Shown here: positions 54,055 through 63,890 of the stretch, in pieces | Numbering within the stretch: the first letter of the stretch is position 1 | Layout of the letters: the number at the start of each line of letters is the position of its first letter | NCBI GenBank assembly: GCA_013400155.1 | Contig: VXBM01000017.1 | Location: 924,233-988,232, forward strand | From: Helopsaltes ochotensis | Taxonomy: Eukaryota; Chordata; Aves; Passeriformes; Locustellidae | DNA: 64,000 nucleotides | Direction: 5' to 3' | Notes under the pieces: generated by a model | The model's input: the letters and a program-made list of their open reading frames with translations, nothing else | The model's database searches: none | Told to the model about the DNA's origin: nothing | Translations under genes and position numbers: made by a program

Positions 54055-57000
54055 GTACTAAAAGACTAGCAGTTCTACAGCTGCATTTGGAATAAGGGAC
54101 TAGCCACAAAAGGAATGCAAGGTGAAAAGGAAAGACTGTAAAGTAAATTTCTTCCAGATATTTCTTCAAAGAGCATGGCAAATTCAGGAACAGATTCCAT
54201 AGCAATTGCACAATGCAACCCAAAAGAGCTAACTGTTGTCCAGGGATATTTATGATGCTTTATACAGGAAGGCTATTATCCCTTGGAATGGACTACAGAA
54301 GAATCATTTTGCTACTTCACAGGTCCAAAGCTCTAAAAATCTGTGTTACACTTAGGAGAGTAAAAGTGAAGTATGCAGAAGTGATCAAAAGAGAACATGC
54401 TGGGTTTATAGCCTGCAGGGGAAACAACTGATCATATATTCTTCCTATGACAAACAACTGAGAAAGTAATTGAGAGCCTAGCAGAAACCAATGTTGTTAC
54501 CTCAGCATTATTGATTTTCGGCAGACATCTTAATCTAACACATGACAAAACTTTGGTCATTCCAGTAAGATATAGCTTTCAAGGAAAAATGATATTTATA
54601 AAGGTAGTTTATGACTCAGTTAGAGATTCTTATGAAGTCAAGCTCAGGCTATAAAGGAACTGAAAGAAAAAGACTTCTTAAAAACAAAATGGATAGAAAG
54701 TTTGATTAAAAGGTGAAAATATGATTCAAGTATACTAAAGCAGAAGGATCCTCTGATCTTCAAAACACTAAAAGGAGGTAGTAAAAACATAACTTTAAAA
54801 TACTGTACTAAGAAAGCCTTATTCTTATTAAGGGGATGAGTGGCACTGAAGACTCACAGTTCACCTGTTAGTCAATCTTTAAAAAATTTCTTGCAAAATT
54901 TACCAGAAACCTTCCCACTGTTTATAGTAAAAGAAACTGGAGTTATTTACACATGTATATATAAAAAGGAAGCCATAACAGGATAAGAACATAAAAGTCC
55001 TTATAGCCCTTTGTTAACATTAAAACCCAAAGAAATACAACAGTAAAGAAATAAAAATTATTAATAAGAAAGAGCAAAACCTCATAAAAATTACAACAAA
55101 CATCTTATAAATACGTGTTGAGAGAAAAAAAGTGAGTTCAGCTCCCAGCAATTACAAAGACTGCATCTTCAATTTTTTTTTTAAAAAAAGGAACATAAAG
55201 GAAACATTGCACACAACTAAAAAAATTCCTTCCTACCTTCCCTCTGTTTCATCCTACAAGCAGCCTGCCCTTTCCCATCTCAACCACCACTCTCTGCACA
55301 TCTCACTCTCCTGTTTCCTGGGGATATCTGAGCCATTCGCCCCACTATGGCTTTTCAGCCTGCAGGGGGTAATGCACCACTCGTGGAGTTTCAGGTGATG
55401 ACACTAATTGGGCTCTCTCTTCAGCAGATGTTTTCTACCTGCTAAAGTCAGTACTGCCGTCTTCCCAGCTGCATCATATTAGCAAACCACAGCTGATTAA
55501 CACAGATGGCCCCTTCTCTGTTTTTTCCAACTGACAAATAGTCCACTAAGAATTATTGATTTTAAGTCCCAAAGATAACAGCCAAGCACAGTTTTTACAT
55601 GCTTGTGACAAATTCTTACTTGTGAAATGAAATCTGACCTAGACCTCTCTAGAAATCAGGCCTAGTGAGATGACCATTCATCATTCTTTAATATGCTTGG
55701 GGTAGGCTCTCTAATAACAACCCAGTACTACACCTCTCCTGCCATCATGCTGCTGCTGTTGCTTTTGTGCACTCTCAGACAAATGCCCTTAAGAGAAGTG
55801 AAAAAGCACTCACTTTCAAAAGTACTCTTTACTTTTGGTATCCATTCACAAGGCTGCTATGAAACAAATCCAGCCTGCTGGACTTTGACATAGATTGTTT
55901 TCAGATGTCAAAAAAGAGAGCCAAAATATATAGGCATGGGAGAGCCTGGTTAATGAAGCGTGACAGCTATGGTTGATTTGTTCACTGCTTCTTTAATTTT
56001 ATTATGTGTATCAGAGTGATAAGGAGCAATATTTCTCACATTTTGCTTATGCACTATACAGTTTAAGGCTTAAGTGGAGCAGCACCTTGAGACTTACAGC
56101 AGACTTTGCAAGTGAAGCAGAATGCTCCTCTCATGTTGTGTCTATTTCAATCACATGATGACCATTTGTAGGAGCAAATTAATGCTAAGCTTTATTCCTC
56201 AGTAATAAACACCCATTGTACCTCTGTCCATGCATTTGTTCCAAGTGTGAGGCTGGACTGTGACTCGGAAGGAGATCATTCAGAAAAGTCTGACACCTGT
56301 TTTGAGGAATTCAATGTGCCTCTGATCCATGGACTTCAACTGCAAAGTCTCTTTATCAGGAGAACTGCTTCTATCATTGGATCTGTCAAGCTGAGCCACT
56401 GAACAAGCCATTTCACTGGTCTCCCCCAGTCAAGCTCAATTTGAGTTTTACAGTCCTTGATACTTGTGGGATATTGTCATAGAAGCCATTAATGTACTTT
56501 GCACTGGGAATTATGCTGCTTGGCAGGGGCTATCTCTCCTCATGATACCTGCATGTCCAAAGCTCAACCTAGTCCTGTAATGAGATTGCAAAAAGTAGTC
56601 ATATATATTCAAAATGTTGGCCTGTAAGCCAGTAAGGCCTGAAAATATTTACCAATATGTCAAAATGCTTCTAGCTGAAAACCGTTTCTAAACCATTCCC
56701 TGTTTGCAAGTTTAATGGCTTAAGGCTTATGGGCTCATGAATCACCAGCTTTCGTAGCAGCAGCATTTGAAATGTTGATATCTTAGCCTTGAAATAGATG
56801 TGAAGGTACCACAGCCTTTACAAGCTGTTATCGAAAGACATACTTTAAAAGCTCCCACAAAAGACTGAATGTGATAGAAGTAGCTGAGCAGGATGAAAGT
56901 AACCAAACCAACTTAGTTAAAGTCATTGTTCATGTCTGTGTTCCATTTCAGTGATTACCCTCCAGCTGGACAATGAGTCATATTAAAGGAAGCTTTGCTG

Positions 57001-57689
57001 CTTACATTTCATCTGATAAAAAATCCAGATGACATCAGAAGAAATGATGAGTATTTGGGAAACTATTAGTCTTATTTCAAATTACTGAATTCAACTAAAA
57101 AAAATTGGAGAGCAATTCCATTTATCACAAATTACANAAAAAAAAAAAAAATAAGAAAAGTATCATTCTTAAAATTCCAAGATTTTCAGCTGAGAAGATG
57201 AATGAACATTTATGGGAAAAAAATTGCTATAACAGATACGTTTGGAATGAGGATCTCTAAGGTCAAGGAGGTTATGCTGGCAAATGGCATACCCTGCTTT
57301 ACAGAAATGCAAAATAAAATGTTAAGCATAGTACTAGAAAGATAACAGGGATGGAACAGACAAATACATAACAAAACCAATTAGAAGAAATAAGAAGTCT
57401 CAATCATGAATAAAATAGTAACTTTATATACTGTCCTCTAAAATACACCATCAAGTGATTTATCTAGGTCTTGCAAGGGCATATACACTGTGGAGTGTAA
57501 AATTATAAAATATACACATTTTTCATCTACAACACCCAAGACAGATGACTGAACACATAAGTATTCAAGTAAATAGTTCCTGTTTCAATTTTTAAAAAGA
57601 TATTACTAATAAAATAAAATTAAAAACCTAATAAAATAGAATAAAGAAATACAATGGAATGTTTGTAGGTTTGCTTATTTTTGAATATC

Positions 57690-57885
57690 CTACAAGTTAA
57701 GGAATTCATAGCCTTCATGATATTTTCTGAGTATCTGGCCCAATCTATGCACACATTCATTCACAATGTCAGTGCAGACAACTTGTAAATATACATCTTC
57801 CCTCCTATCTTCTTGAACCAGATTAAAATCCCAATTTGTATCAAACATTTCTCTGAGGATGGCTAAGATCAGGTCAGCCTCAGCT
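57690..57885 (-). CDS. Candidate 3'-terminal coding exon of an unidentified gene
   Basis: One base plus 64 codons and a TAG stop on the minus strand, after an acceptor-like TTTGCAG whose pyrimidine tract is weak. The frame is strongly coding-like: many GNN and RNY codons, amphipathic helices and balanced charge (segments such as AEADLILAILREMF and VYLQVVCTDIVNEC, ending KYHEGYEFLNL). The mostly helical, leucine-rich pattern recalls HEAT/ARM-type or helical-bundle tails, but I recognise no family and assign no function. The acceptor phase fits the donor of the candidate exon at 59005-59050. No canonical AATAAA is visible within about 250 bases downstream, which weakens the terminal-exon reading. 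It could also be a relic of a retrocopy or a decayed gene. Confidence 0.5.
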
Positions 57886-58417
57886 CTGCAAACTTTTTGC
57901 TCCATCAATATAGATAAAAATTACTATTTTGCCCATCACTCAACCTATGACTCTTCATTATCAACCCTCATTTCACTCCAAATCCCCACACTCAGCTATG
58001 CAAAAACAGCAGAAATATCCTATTTTCAAGATTGTATGTTCATCTTCACAATTAAAAGGTTTGTCTAAAGTCTTGTTACCTTGCTTACTACAACTTCTTT
58101 CCCCACCTCTCATATCATTCAAGTTCCATTTGCCCAGAATTTCAACACAACCAGCATTTTCAGCAATTAATCCGACCATAGGAATGCATGAATGCATTCT
58201 TCTTTGGTTTCTCCTGGTATTTGGGCTTTTATTCATTCTGCACTCATACTTGAGGTAAACTTTTAAACAGCTCCAAACTTCATTTTCTTTCCTCCTGATC
58301 ACTCCTTGAAACTTTACTCTGATTTCTCCTAAGAAATTTGAGTTAGGCTACTGTCAAGCACACTGCTCAATACAATCCAATTCCCTACACTTCCTGCCAA
58401 TGAACATGGCTTTACAT

Positions 58418-58480
58418 TCACATTGTAAGCTTTTGGGGACAAAGACAGCTGTCTTCTCTTTCAGCTGTACACAAGCGTCA
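58418..58480 (+). repeat. Possible MIR/L2-type tail relic
   Basis: ATTGTAAGCTTTTGGGGACA followed by AAGACAGCTGTCTTC resembles the same tail seen at 455-590 (ATTGTAAGCTCTTTGGGGCA in the consensus I recall). Only this short part is recognisable. It lies in the putative last intron of the minus-strand gene. Confidence 0.35.
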
Positions 58481-59004
58481 AAAAATTTTTCCATTTTACT
58501 CACTAAACGAAATATATGTAGCATTTACACTTGCTTTTCAGCATTTGGACATGTTTTACAGGACTGTGTGACTGCTATCCTCATTGTAAACAGAGGAGAA
58601 CAAAGTGCAAATAACTAAGATTTTAAGTAAGCGACATTTAAATTATGCTTGAAGCCACACCAGCAACATTGCAGCCTGAATGAAGCAGCCACGACATGCA
58701 ACTCCAATGAATGTTTTCCAATGTCGTAGGCCAGTATCGCTTCAACAAATGCGTAGGGCAACAACACATGCAGGGCTTATTTCCAGTGAGTTGTGCTGTT
58801 CAAACAAGCCTGTGCACACTTGCTTTGAGGTATCTGTGGCATGCAGTGATTTTCCACCATAGAGTGAGTATGATTTTAGAGAGTAATCTATACCCACTCT
58901 GGTCCACATCTATACCCAGGCTGTTCGCACTGGACAGAGGCTGAAACACCCACAGATTTTATCTCTTTTTAGTGCAAGTAAGATAATCAAGATGCTCATA
59001 CCAC

Positions 59005-59050
59005 CTTGGAGCAGGCCACAGAACATCACCAACAACCCGGAAGGCACAGT
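59005..59050 (-). CDS. Candidate internal exon (46 bases) of the unidentified minus-strand gene
   Basis: Short minus-strand open segment between an acceptor TTCTGGCAG and a donor CCAAG|GTGGTA. Read in the phase set by its neighbours it gives CAFRVVGDVLWPAP, hydrophobic and helix-like. Its two spare bases at each end agree with the one-base overhang of the exon at 59287-59378 and with the first base of the terminal exon, giving a continuous frame through both junctions. The donor is not optimal, and a stronger GTATGAG site lies two bases further on, but that one would create a stop at the next junction. The exon is small, so chance is a real possibility. Confidence 0.35.
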
Positions 59051-59286
59051 CTGCCAGAACAGGCTGAGTTCAGGTAGCTGACACATGGAAGAGTGAAGAG
59101 GGATAAAAAGAAAAATGACAACAGAAAAAAATGTAAATTATGAGACAGTGAAAGGAAAAACTTTCTATACTCAAGGCAAGTCATTTCACATTTTACAGTG
59201 GTGCCTCAGTTACTAGGCACAACTGGTCCATGTAAAAATAGTTGGAAATGAAAGGCAGAAACCTGGAAGTAAGATGACAGCCTTAC

Positions 59287-59378
59287 CAGTAGGCCAACTC
59301 TCTGCCAGCCCCATTTCTACAAAAAGTCTACACAGATGAGGTAGGTGGTGTGCAACATTCTCACATAGGAAAACACTC
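59287..59378 (-). CDS. Candidate internal exon (92 bases) of the unidentified minus-strand gene
   Basis: Minus-strand segment with good splice sites at both ends: acceptor CCTTCCTTTCAG|G and donor CTACTG|GTAAGG. The open frame has 30 codons (SVFLCENVAHHLPHLCRLFV then EMGLAESWPT), leucine- and histidine-rich and helix-like. It begins with one base and ends with one base over, and that last G makes GAC with the first two bases of the candidate exon at 59005-59050. The surrounding frame also stays open beyond both splice sites (59213-59422), so openness alone is weak evidence. The paired strong sites and matching phase are the support. Family unknown. Confidence 0.4.
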
Positions 59379-60042
59379 CTGAAAGGAAGGTTCCAGGAGA
59401 AGGAGACTATTGCATGTATCAATTTCCCAGTGTCTGTAAAACCTTGAATAGATTATCAATATGAATAAAGTGAGGATTTGCACACCCTGAGGTCAGTCAC
59501 TATCATGTTTATCCTACTTCATATGTTTTACAAATGGGATCATGTTCTGCCTCCAGCCTGAATATGCTTCCAAAACCCTCCTACCCTTTCAAGAATGCAG
59601 TTCCAGAGAGAAGGCACTTTCAGGCATAGCAAATATGCCTACTGACTACAGTGCTGGGAGCAATCCTGATTTCCCATGAAATCTGGCAACTGGACTGACC
59701 TTACAGATTTGGGAGCAGTGGGGTTTATATCCAAGCCCATATTACACTCAGTTTTTAATCTCTAGGTAGCCTTCACCTTACTTAGCACAAGTAGAGGTAG
59801 AAATCTACCAAAATATTTAAATGCTCAGGTAGCCACAGCACACTGAAAACACATGTCTAATAAATCTGTTAATCAAAGTTTTCTGTTCAGTATATATCAC
59901 AGAGTTAAGTAAACTGAAAATGGAAATGGCTCAAAGAAAAGCTGATGGCTCCATTCTACCTAGCTGGAACATTTTAACTCTCTTGACCCCTCTATGAAAG
60001 TTTTTCATCATATCTTAGATATGTGAAAATCAACTTCCTTAC

Positions 60043-60104
60043 CTAAAGGAAACAACAGGTTGTCCAGTACAGCGATATTTGCTGACACTGCCAGCAAAGG
60101 TGAG
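60043..60104 (-). CDS. Weak candidate exon upstream in the same gene
   Basis: Minus-strand segment ending at a clear donor (TTTCCTTTAG|GTAAGG). In the frame that suits the next exon it reads LTFAGSVSKYRCTGQPVVSF with two bases over. The acceptor is doubtful: the frame needs AATAG just after two stop codons, while a better-looking acceptor six bases upstream (TTAATCAG) would put those stops in frame. Another frame (PLLAVSANIAVLDNLLFPL) also looks protein-like but does not match in phase. I keep it only as a lead. Confidence 0.15.
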
Positions 60105-61431
60105 CTATTACTGATTAACAGCTTGGGGGTGGGAGGAATTTCAGAAACACATTTAAGTATGTTAGCAATTCAGTTCACCAGTTCTCTTGGAGCTGTCAGA
60201 AACTTAAGGTTCCCAGAGATGTGCAAATGGGGCATCTCGTCGAGAGATCAACACAAAACTGGAACACACACTGTGTTTCATTGAACAGAATAACCCACGG
60301 GTCCTCTCTCCCTTGTGCTGCAGTTGGAGAAAACAATCACTAGATGGAGCCGCACTGTCACAAATCTGATTTATGGCAGCTGCAAGAGTTGCTGCCTCCT
60401 ACAGTTGTTTGGCCTAAAACTGACATGTTGCAGCACATGCTGATAACTCATCTTCTGAAAGACGGGATGAAATGCTCTCATTTACAAACGCAAAACGTAC
60501 ACAGAGAAAGTGACAAGATACTGGATGAAAAAAAGCCACCAAGAAACCAACAACACTCACAGCTTTCAAAATCAAATAAATTTTAGAAGTGAACTGGAAG
60601 TTATTTTATCTGCCAAGATGGATCATATGTCTGACTTTGTTCTGCAAATCAGAAATCACAGCAGACTCCCTAGTGAGTGACATGATCAGTTTCTGCAAGA
60701 GAAACACAAGAGCTCCGGGGGCAAGTCTTTGTAAATAAGCTCTAACACACTAAAAACGCAGTGATAGACAAACACATTTCCCATAAATACTCCGGTGATA
60801 TACTTAATCCCACACTAAAGATCTACTTAAAAAATAATCTCTTGCTTCTAACTGCACTGACATTTGTTTTGCTAGCACAGGGAAACAGATGAAATGTTTT
60901 CATACAAACCTACCAACACACAATTCATCCAGCTTTCTGGAGATAGATTATGTGCCAATAGGGAATTTTTACCTACTTTCTTCCTACATCTGTGGAAGCC
61001 AGGTTGCAACCCAATCCATTCCTATGTATTCCTGGTCTGTGTGCAATGGCACTACTTTCACCTCCCACAGAATGTCAGAATGATAGATTTCCGTATTTTG
61101 CTTGTGTTTCCCAAAACCCAGATATTACCATTACCAATACTTCACAAAATGAAAACCAAATCCTCAGCCCATCTCCAAAAGACACAGAAGCACAAAAAAG
61201 TCAGGTTTAGGCTGACATAAAAAAGATTACACAATCACTGTTGACTTATAAACCAACTGCCTCAGCAACAGATCTGGTCAGGGAGGAGATCCCTCAACAA
61301 GGCTGTTAAGCAGTGGCAAGGGCACTGCTCCACCTCACCTGGAAGGCACTGCAGAAGGGGGCTGAAAGAGCATTGGAGGAACCCAGGCCCCATTCCCCCT
61401 CTCTTGGAGAATCTTCCTTGACCCTTTTCAC

Positions 61432-61619
61432 CTGGAAATTGACAGGTCACAGGATTGAAATTCCAAAAATTTTACATGTTTTTTGACGAGTAATTGCTCA
61501 CACCTCAGCTGCAAAGAAGTGTGGTCTAGGAGAAGGAGAGAACTCACTTCCTGGGCTAGTTGGAGTACCAAGCCTCTTACGAGCATATTTCTGTGAAAAG
61601 CTCCTCCATCAGAGCCCAT
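61432..61619 (-). CDS. Candidate first coding exon of the minus-strand gene
   Basis: Minus-strand open frame of 62 codons plus two bases, from an ATG about 170 bases outside the CpG island to a strong donor TTTCCAG|GTGAAA. The product would be helical and leucine-rich (pieces such as RGLVLQLAQEVSSLLLLD and CEQLLVKKHVKFLEF). The frame is open further upstream to 61652, so the start is uncertain. A GTGAGT inside it could act as an alternative donor. About 70 bases downstream, a CTTTCAG acceptor leads into a second coding-looking stretch in the right phase (PLLQCLPGEVEQCPCHCLTA, ending at a stop near 61262), but no donor there links it cleanly to the later exons. Family not recognised. Confidence 0.3.
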
Positions 61620-61789
61620 TACGAGCTCACACGACACGTGGGTGTGTTTCAAAACGAAGACTGCGGTGAAGCTGTATCAGAGCCAACCTCTGAGGAGGTG
61701 ATAGCCCAAATCCCAGGCGCTGTCTTTGTCACTTAACACACCACAGCCGCGTATGTCACCGAGAGGAAGGGAGAAAGGCGCACACCTCC

Positions 61790-62290
61790 CGCGGGTGAGC
61801 CATCCTCAGCCGAGCCTGGCATCGGGCAGGCCAGGGCGCGGGCACCGTTAAGAGCCACCAAGAGGAACCCAAGCGCGGCCGGGCCGCCAGCCACGGACAG
61901 CGCGGCCCCGCCCGCCCGGGGCGGGCGGAGCGAGCGTTCCGCGCCGCGTGTAACCGGGCCGGGCCGGGCCGCTCGTCCCGCCGCGCCGCTGGCTCCCGGC
62001 TCCAAAATGCCGCTTCTCAGCGTGCCCAAAGAAGTGGCCGTCGGGACGGCGATGCTGGGGGTCGCCTTTGCCACGGGTATGCTTGCAGGTAAGCGGCGCC
62101 CCCCGAGCCCCGCCACATACGGAGACGTGAAGGGTGCGCCTTCCTCGTGTCCCCGCTGGGGACGGGACGGGACCCGCAGCGCCCGGGCAGGTCCCTCCCA
62201 GGGCGGGCAGGAGTCCCCGCCGCGGGTGCAGCCCGGCCGCCGTCCCGAGAGCAGACCCCATGGGGCTGCCCTGCGGGCAGGGATTTATTT
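61790..62290. promoter_or_regulatory. CpG island promoter of COMTD1, possibly bidirectional
   Basis: GC- and CpG-dense block in otherwise AT-rich DNA, covering the region just before the COMTD1 ATG, exon 1 and the start of intron 1. It contains GC-box (Sp1/KLF-type) sequence, including a near-perfect inverted repeat of GC boxes at 61906-61928 (CCGCCCGCCC then GGGGCGGGCGG), and tandem GGGCC units at about 61957-61970. No TATA box is evident, as is usual for CpG-island promoters. Open coding-like sequence begins on the minus strand about 170 bases left of the island, so divergent initiation is possible but inferred. Confidence 0.8.
62007..62088 (+). CDS. COMTD1: COMTD1 exon 1 (N-terminal membrane anchor)
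   Basis: First coding exon of catechol-O-methyltransferase domain-containing protein 1, a predicted S-adenosylmethionine-dependent O-methyltransferase tethered by an N-terminal hydrophobic segment. The ATG has A at -3, follows a CpG island, and opens MPLLSVPKEVAVGTAM; the next residues (LGVAFATGMLA) complete a hydrophobic anchor. This resembles the mammalian start as I remember it (a LSVP motif, then AFATG). The exon holds 27 codons plus one base and ends at a strong donor, GCAG|GTAAGC. The spare G joins GT at the start of exon 2 to make glycine, so phases agree. Established knowledge: a COMTD1 frameshift has been linked to reduced pheomelanin in chickens. The catalytic domain is not in the window. 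The 5' UTR and transcription start are not resolved. Confidence 0.9.
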
Positions 62291-63384
62291 TGCTGAGCTG
62301 CGGCAGTAAATACACTGATGTTCTTAAGAGTCCAAGCCGCTCCCTGTAATCCAGCTACCGCAGTGTGGGGCCGGGCCAAGGTCCCAGCGAAGGAGGACAC
62401 GCTCCCCGCCCGCTCCTCTGCCTGCATGTGTTTGGCCAGCCCGGAAAGGCCGGGTGCGGGCCTTGTGCACAGCATTGTTTTCTGGTAGCAGTTTCGCTTT
62501 CATTCCCCGGGGGCAGCGGAAGAACGAGCCCACCATCCAGGAGGGGAAGGAGACTGGTGCTGGGTTTGTAAAGCGGGCACTTGGTTACTTACACTTTAAG
62601 GCAAATTGTTGAAGTAATCTCCATCTCTGCGTGATCATCTGTAAAACAGAACCATTAACAGAAAATAAACGCCTCGAAATAAAAGTGTTCTGTAGTATTA
62701 AACAACTACCAGGAGATGTGGAAATTAATTTGTTGTTGTTTCTTCAAAGTAGTTGATCTATTTGGTAAAAGAAACACTGGGGATGAAAGCTGCAGTCAGT
62801 TTGGTATTTGAGGAGATGTACTAATCCATAAACTTCAGGTTTCAGCACTTACTTTGTCTGCATACTGGTTTCATGCTAAACAACCGATTGAGCAATACCG
62901 CATTTCCCTTGGCTGGAGGGCAGGATAGTGTTATGAGGAGAGCTCAGGGTTTGAGAAGACACCACAGGTGATGGGCCTAAAACCCATCAGCCTCTATTCA
63001 TCTGCAAAACAAGGGCCCCGGACTAAGAAAATTCTGCACCTCATTCATGTTTCTCTCTTTAAACTTTCCCTTTGAGCTTTGATGGCATTGCTTCTCCTGT
63101 AAGATTATGGCAGTTTGTAACCATCGTATTGGCCACTGAACAACACAGTACTGAAGCCTTTCCCTTCCAGCCTTTGGAGGCCCAGGCTGGACATCTTAGA
63201 GGCTAAAAAGGAGAAGGGAAAAAATTAAAGTCCACTTGGTTGTTCAGCTATGTTGCATTTTCCATTTTCACAGCTATTTTAGAGTGGAGAACTTTTTAAC
63301 CTTTAGTAATATTTTGATGCTTACTTTATGTAAAATGGCAAACTGAAAAGTATAAAAGTTCTTATTATTACTAATTTTTTGTAG
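62089..63384 (+). other. COMTD1: COMTD1 intron 1
   Basis: A 1296-base intron bounded by GTAAGC and TTTTTTGTAG. Its first 200 bases are still CpG-island sequence. Further in it holds a MIR-like relic near 62581-62665 and a 19-base motif that recurs in intron 2. No internal exon was recognised; the minus-strand open frames over its GC-rich start are antisense shadows. Confidence 0.8.
62581..62665 (+). repeat. MIR-like relic in COMTD1 intron 1
   Basis: The order GGTTACTTACACTTTAAGGC, then ATTGTTGAAGTAATCTCC and GATCATCTGTAAAACAG, resembles the MIR core. It also contains the 19-base motif repeated in intron 2. Confidence 0.35.
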
Positions 63385-63509
63385 GTAGAAGATTCCCTTC
63401 TTTAGTTTTTGGGACACAGAGTGGTATGGTCGGGAAAAACAGTCCTCTCCAGCAATACCTACTGGATCACTCTTTGCGGGAACATCCAATTCTAAAGAAG
63501 CTGCGTCTG
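63385..63509 (+). CDS. COMTD1: COMTD1 exon 2 (linker before methyltransferase fold)
   Basis: Second coding exon of COMTD1. It follows a T-rich acceptor (TTTTTTGTAG) and ends at CTG|GTCAGT, giving two bases plus 41 codons. The reading frame runs from the glycine-arginine-arginine after the anchor into QQYLLDHSLREHPILKKLRL. This aligns with the mammalian segment reading roughly QYLL.RS.REHP.L..LRL just before the methyltransferase domain. The exon ends in phase 0. The SAM-binding and catalytic exons must lie right of position 64000, because I see no further matching exon in 63510-64000. No stop or frameshift is present, so the visible part of the gene looks intact. The middle of the exon (about residues 30-50) is not conserved with what I recall from mammals, as expected for a linker. 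Confidence 0.9.
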
Positions 63510-63783
63510 GTCAGTATCACACACACCTCATCCTCAACTGCTGGGATCCTGGTCACATTTCCTCTCTCTGTCTTATTTGCACGCCTACCTTTTAACTGGT
63601 ACTACCCAGACTCTTCAATGTCCAGGGCTACCTACATGACTATTTAATAGTACTGGTATACATTTTAGACATGTCTTTCTATCCTTGGTTCCCAAGGCCA
63701 TGTGTTAGGGATTGGTTACTTACACTTTAACTTGAGGCAAGTTGTTGGGACTTGAACAGATGACTTCTGTTCATTTTGGTTGA

Positions 63784-63890
63784 CATATAAGGAACTGTAG
63801 CTCAAAGAGGTAATGTTCTTCATCAGGCTCCAGTGTCAGAGATGAGACCAGACATCCTAGCTCAGGTTTGAATAACTTCTGGTGAGACAA
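63784..63890 (-). repeat. MIR-like relic, antisense, in COMTD1 intron 2
   Basis: ATAAGGAACTGTAGCTCAAA then GAGGTAATG and GTGTCAGAGATGAGACCAGA match the antisense MIR core order (GAGGAAACTGAGGCTCAGAG, then GGCAGAGCTGGGA). Borders are approximate. Confidence 0.45.

Larger units (their letters stand above)
46439..57689. other. Gene-free sequence with candidate regulatory blocks
   Basis: No exon recognised. Contains the CR1 tail at 52342-52412, the low-complexity blocks at 53431-54054 and the homeodomain palindrome. A long unique stretch at 55930-57000, free of repeats and long frames, could hold further conserved elements. A lone N at 57137 marks an unresolved poly-A run. Confidence 0.55.

Noticed and set aside
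57973..58302. 109-codon frames on both strands between candidate exons
   Set aside because: Composition is not coding-like and they lie in the putative last intron. A donor-like GTAAGC is present on the minus strand, but the phase and texture do not fit the neighbouring exons.
60190..60335. Possible extra minus-strand exon after CCAACTGCAG with a protein-like frame
   Set aside because: No usable donor before the stop, and no phase agreement with the flanking candidates.
61733..62475. Several long minus- and plus-strand frames over the CpG island
   Set aside because: High GC removes stop codons; these are shadows of COMTD1 exon 1, the promoter and early intron 1.
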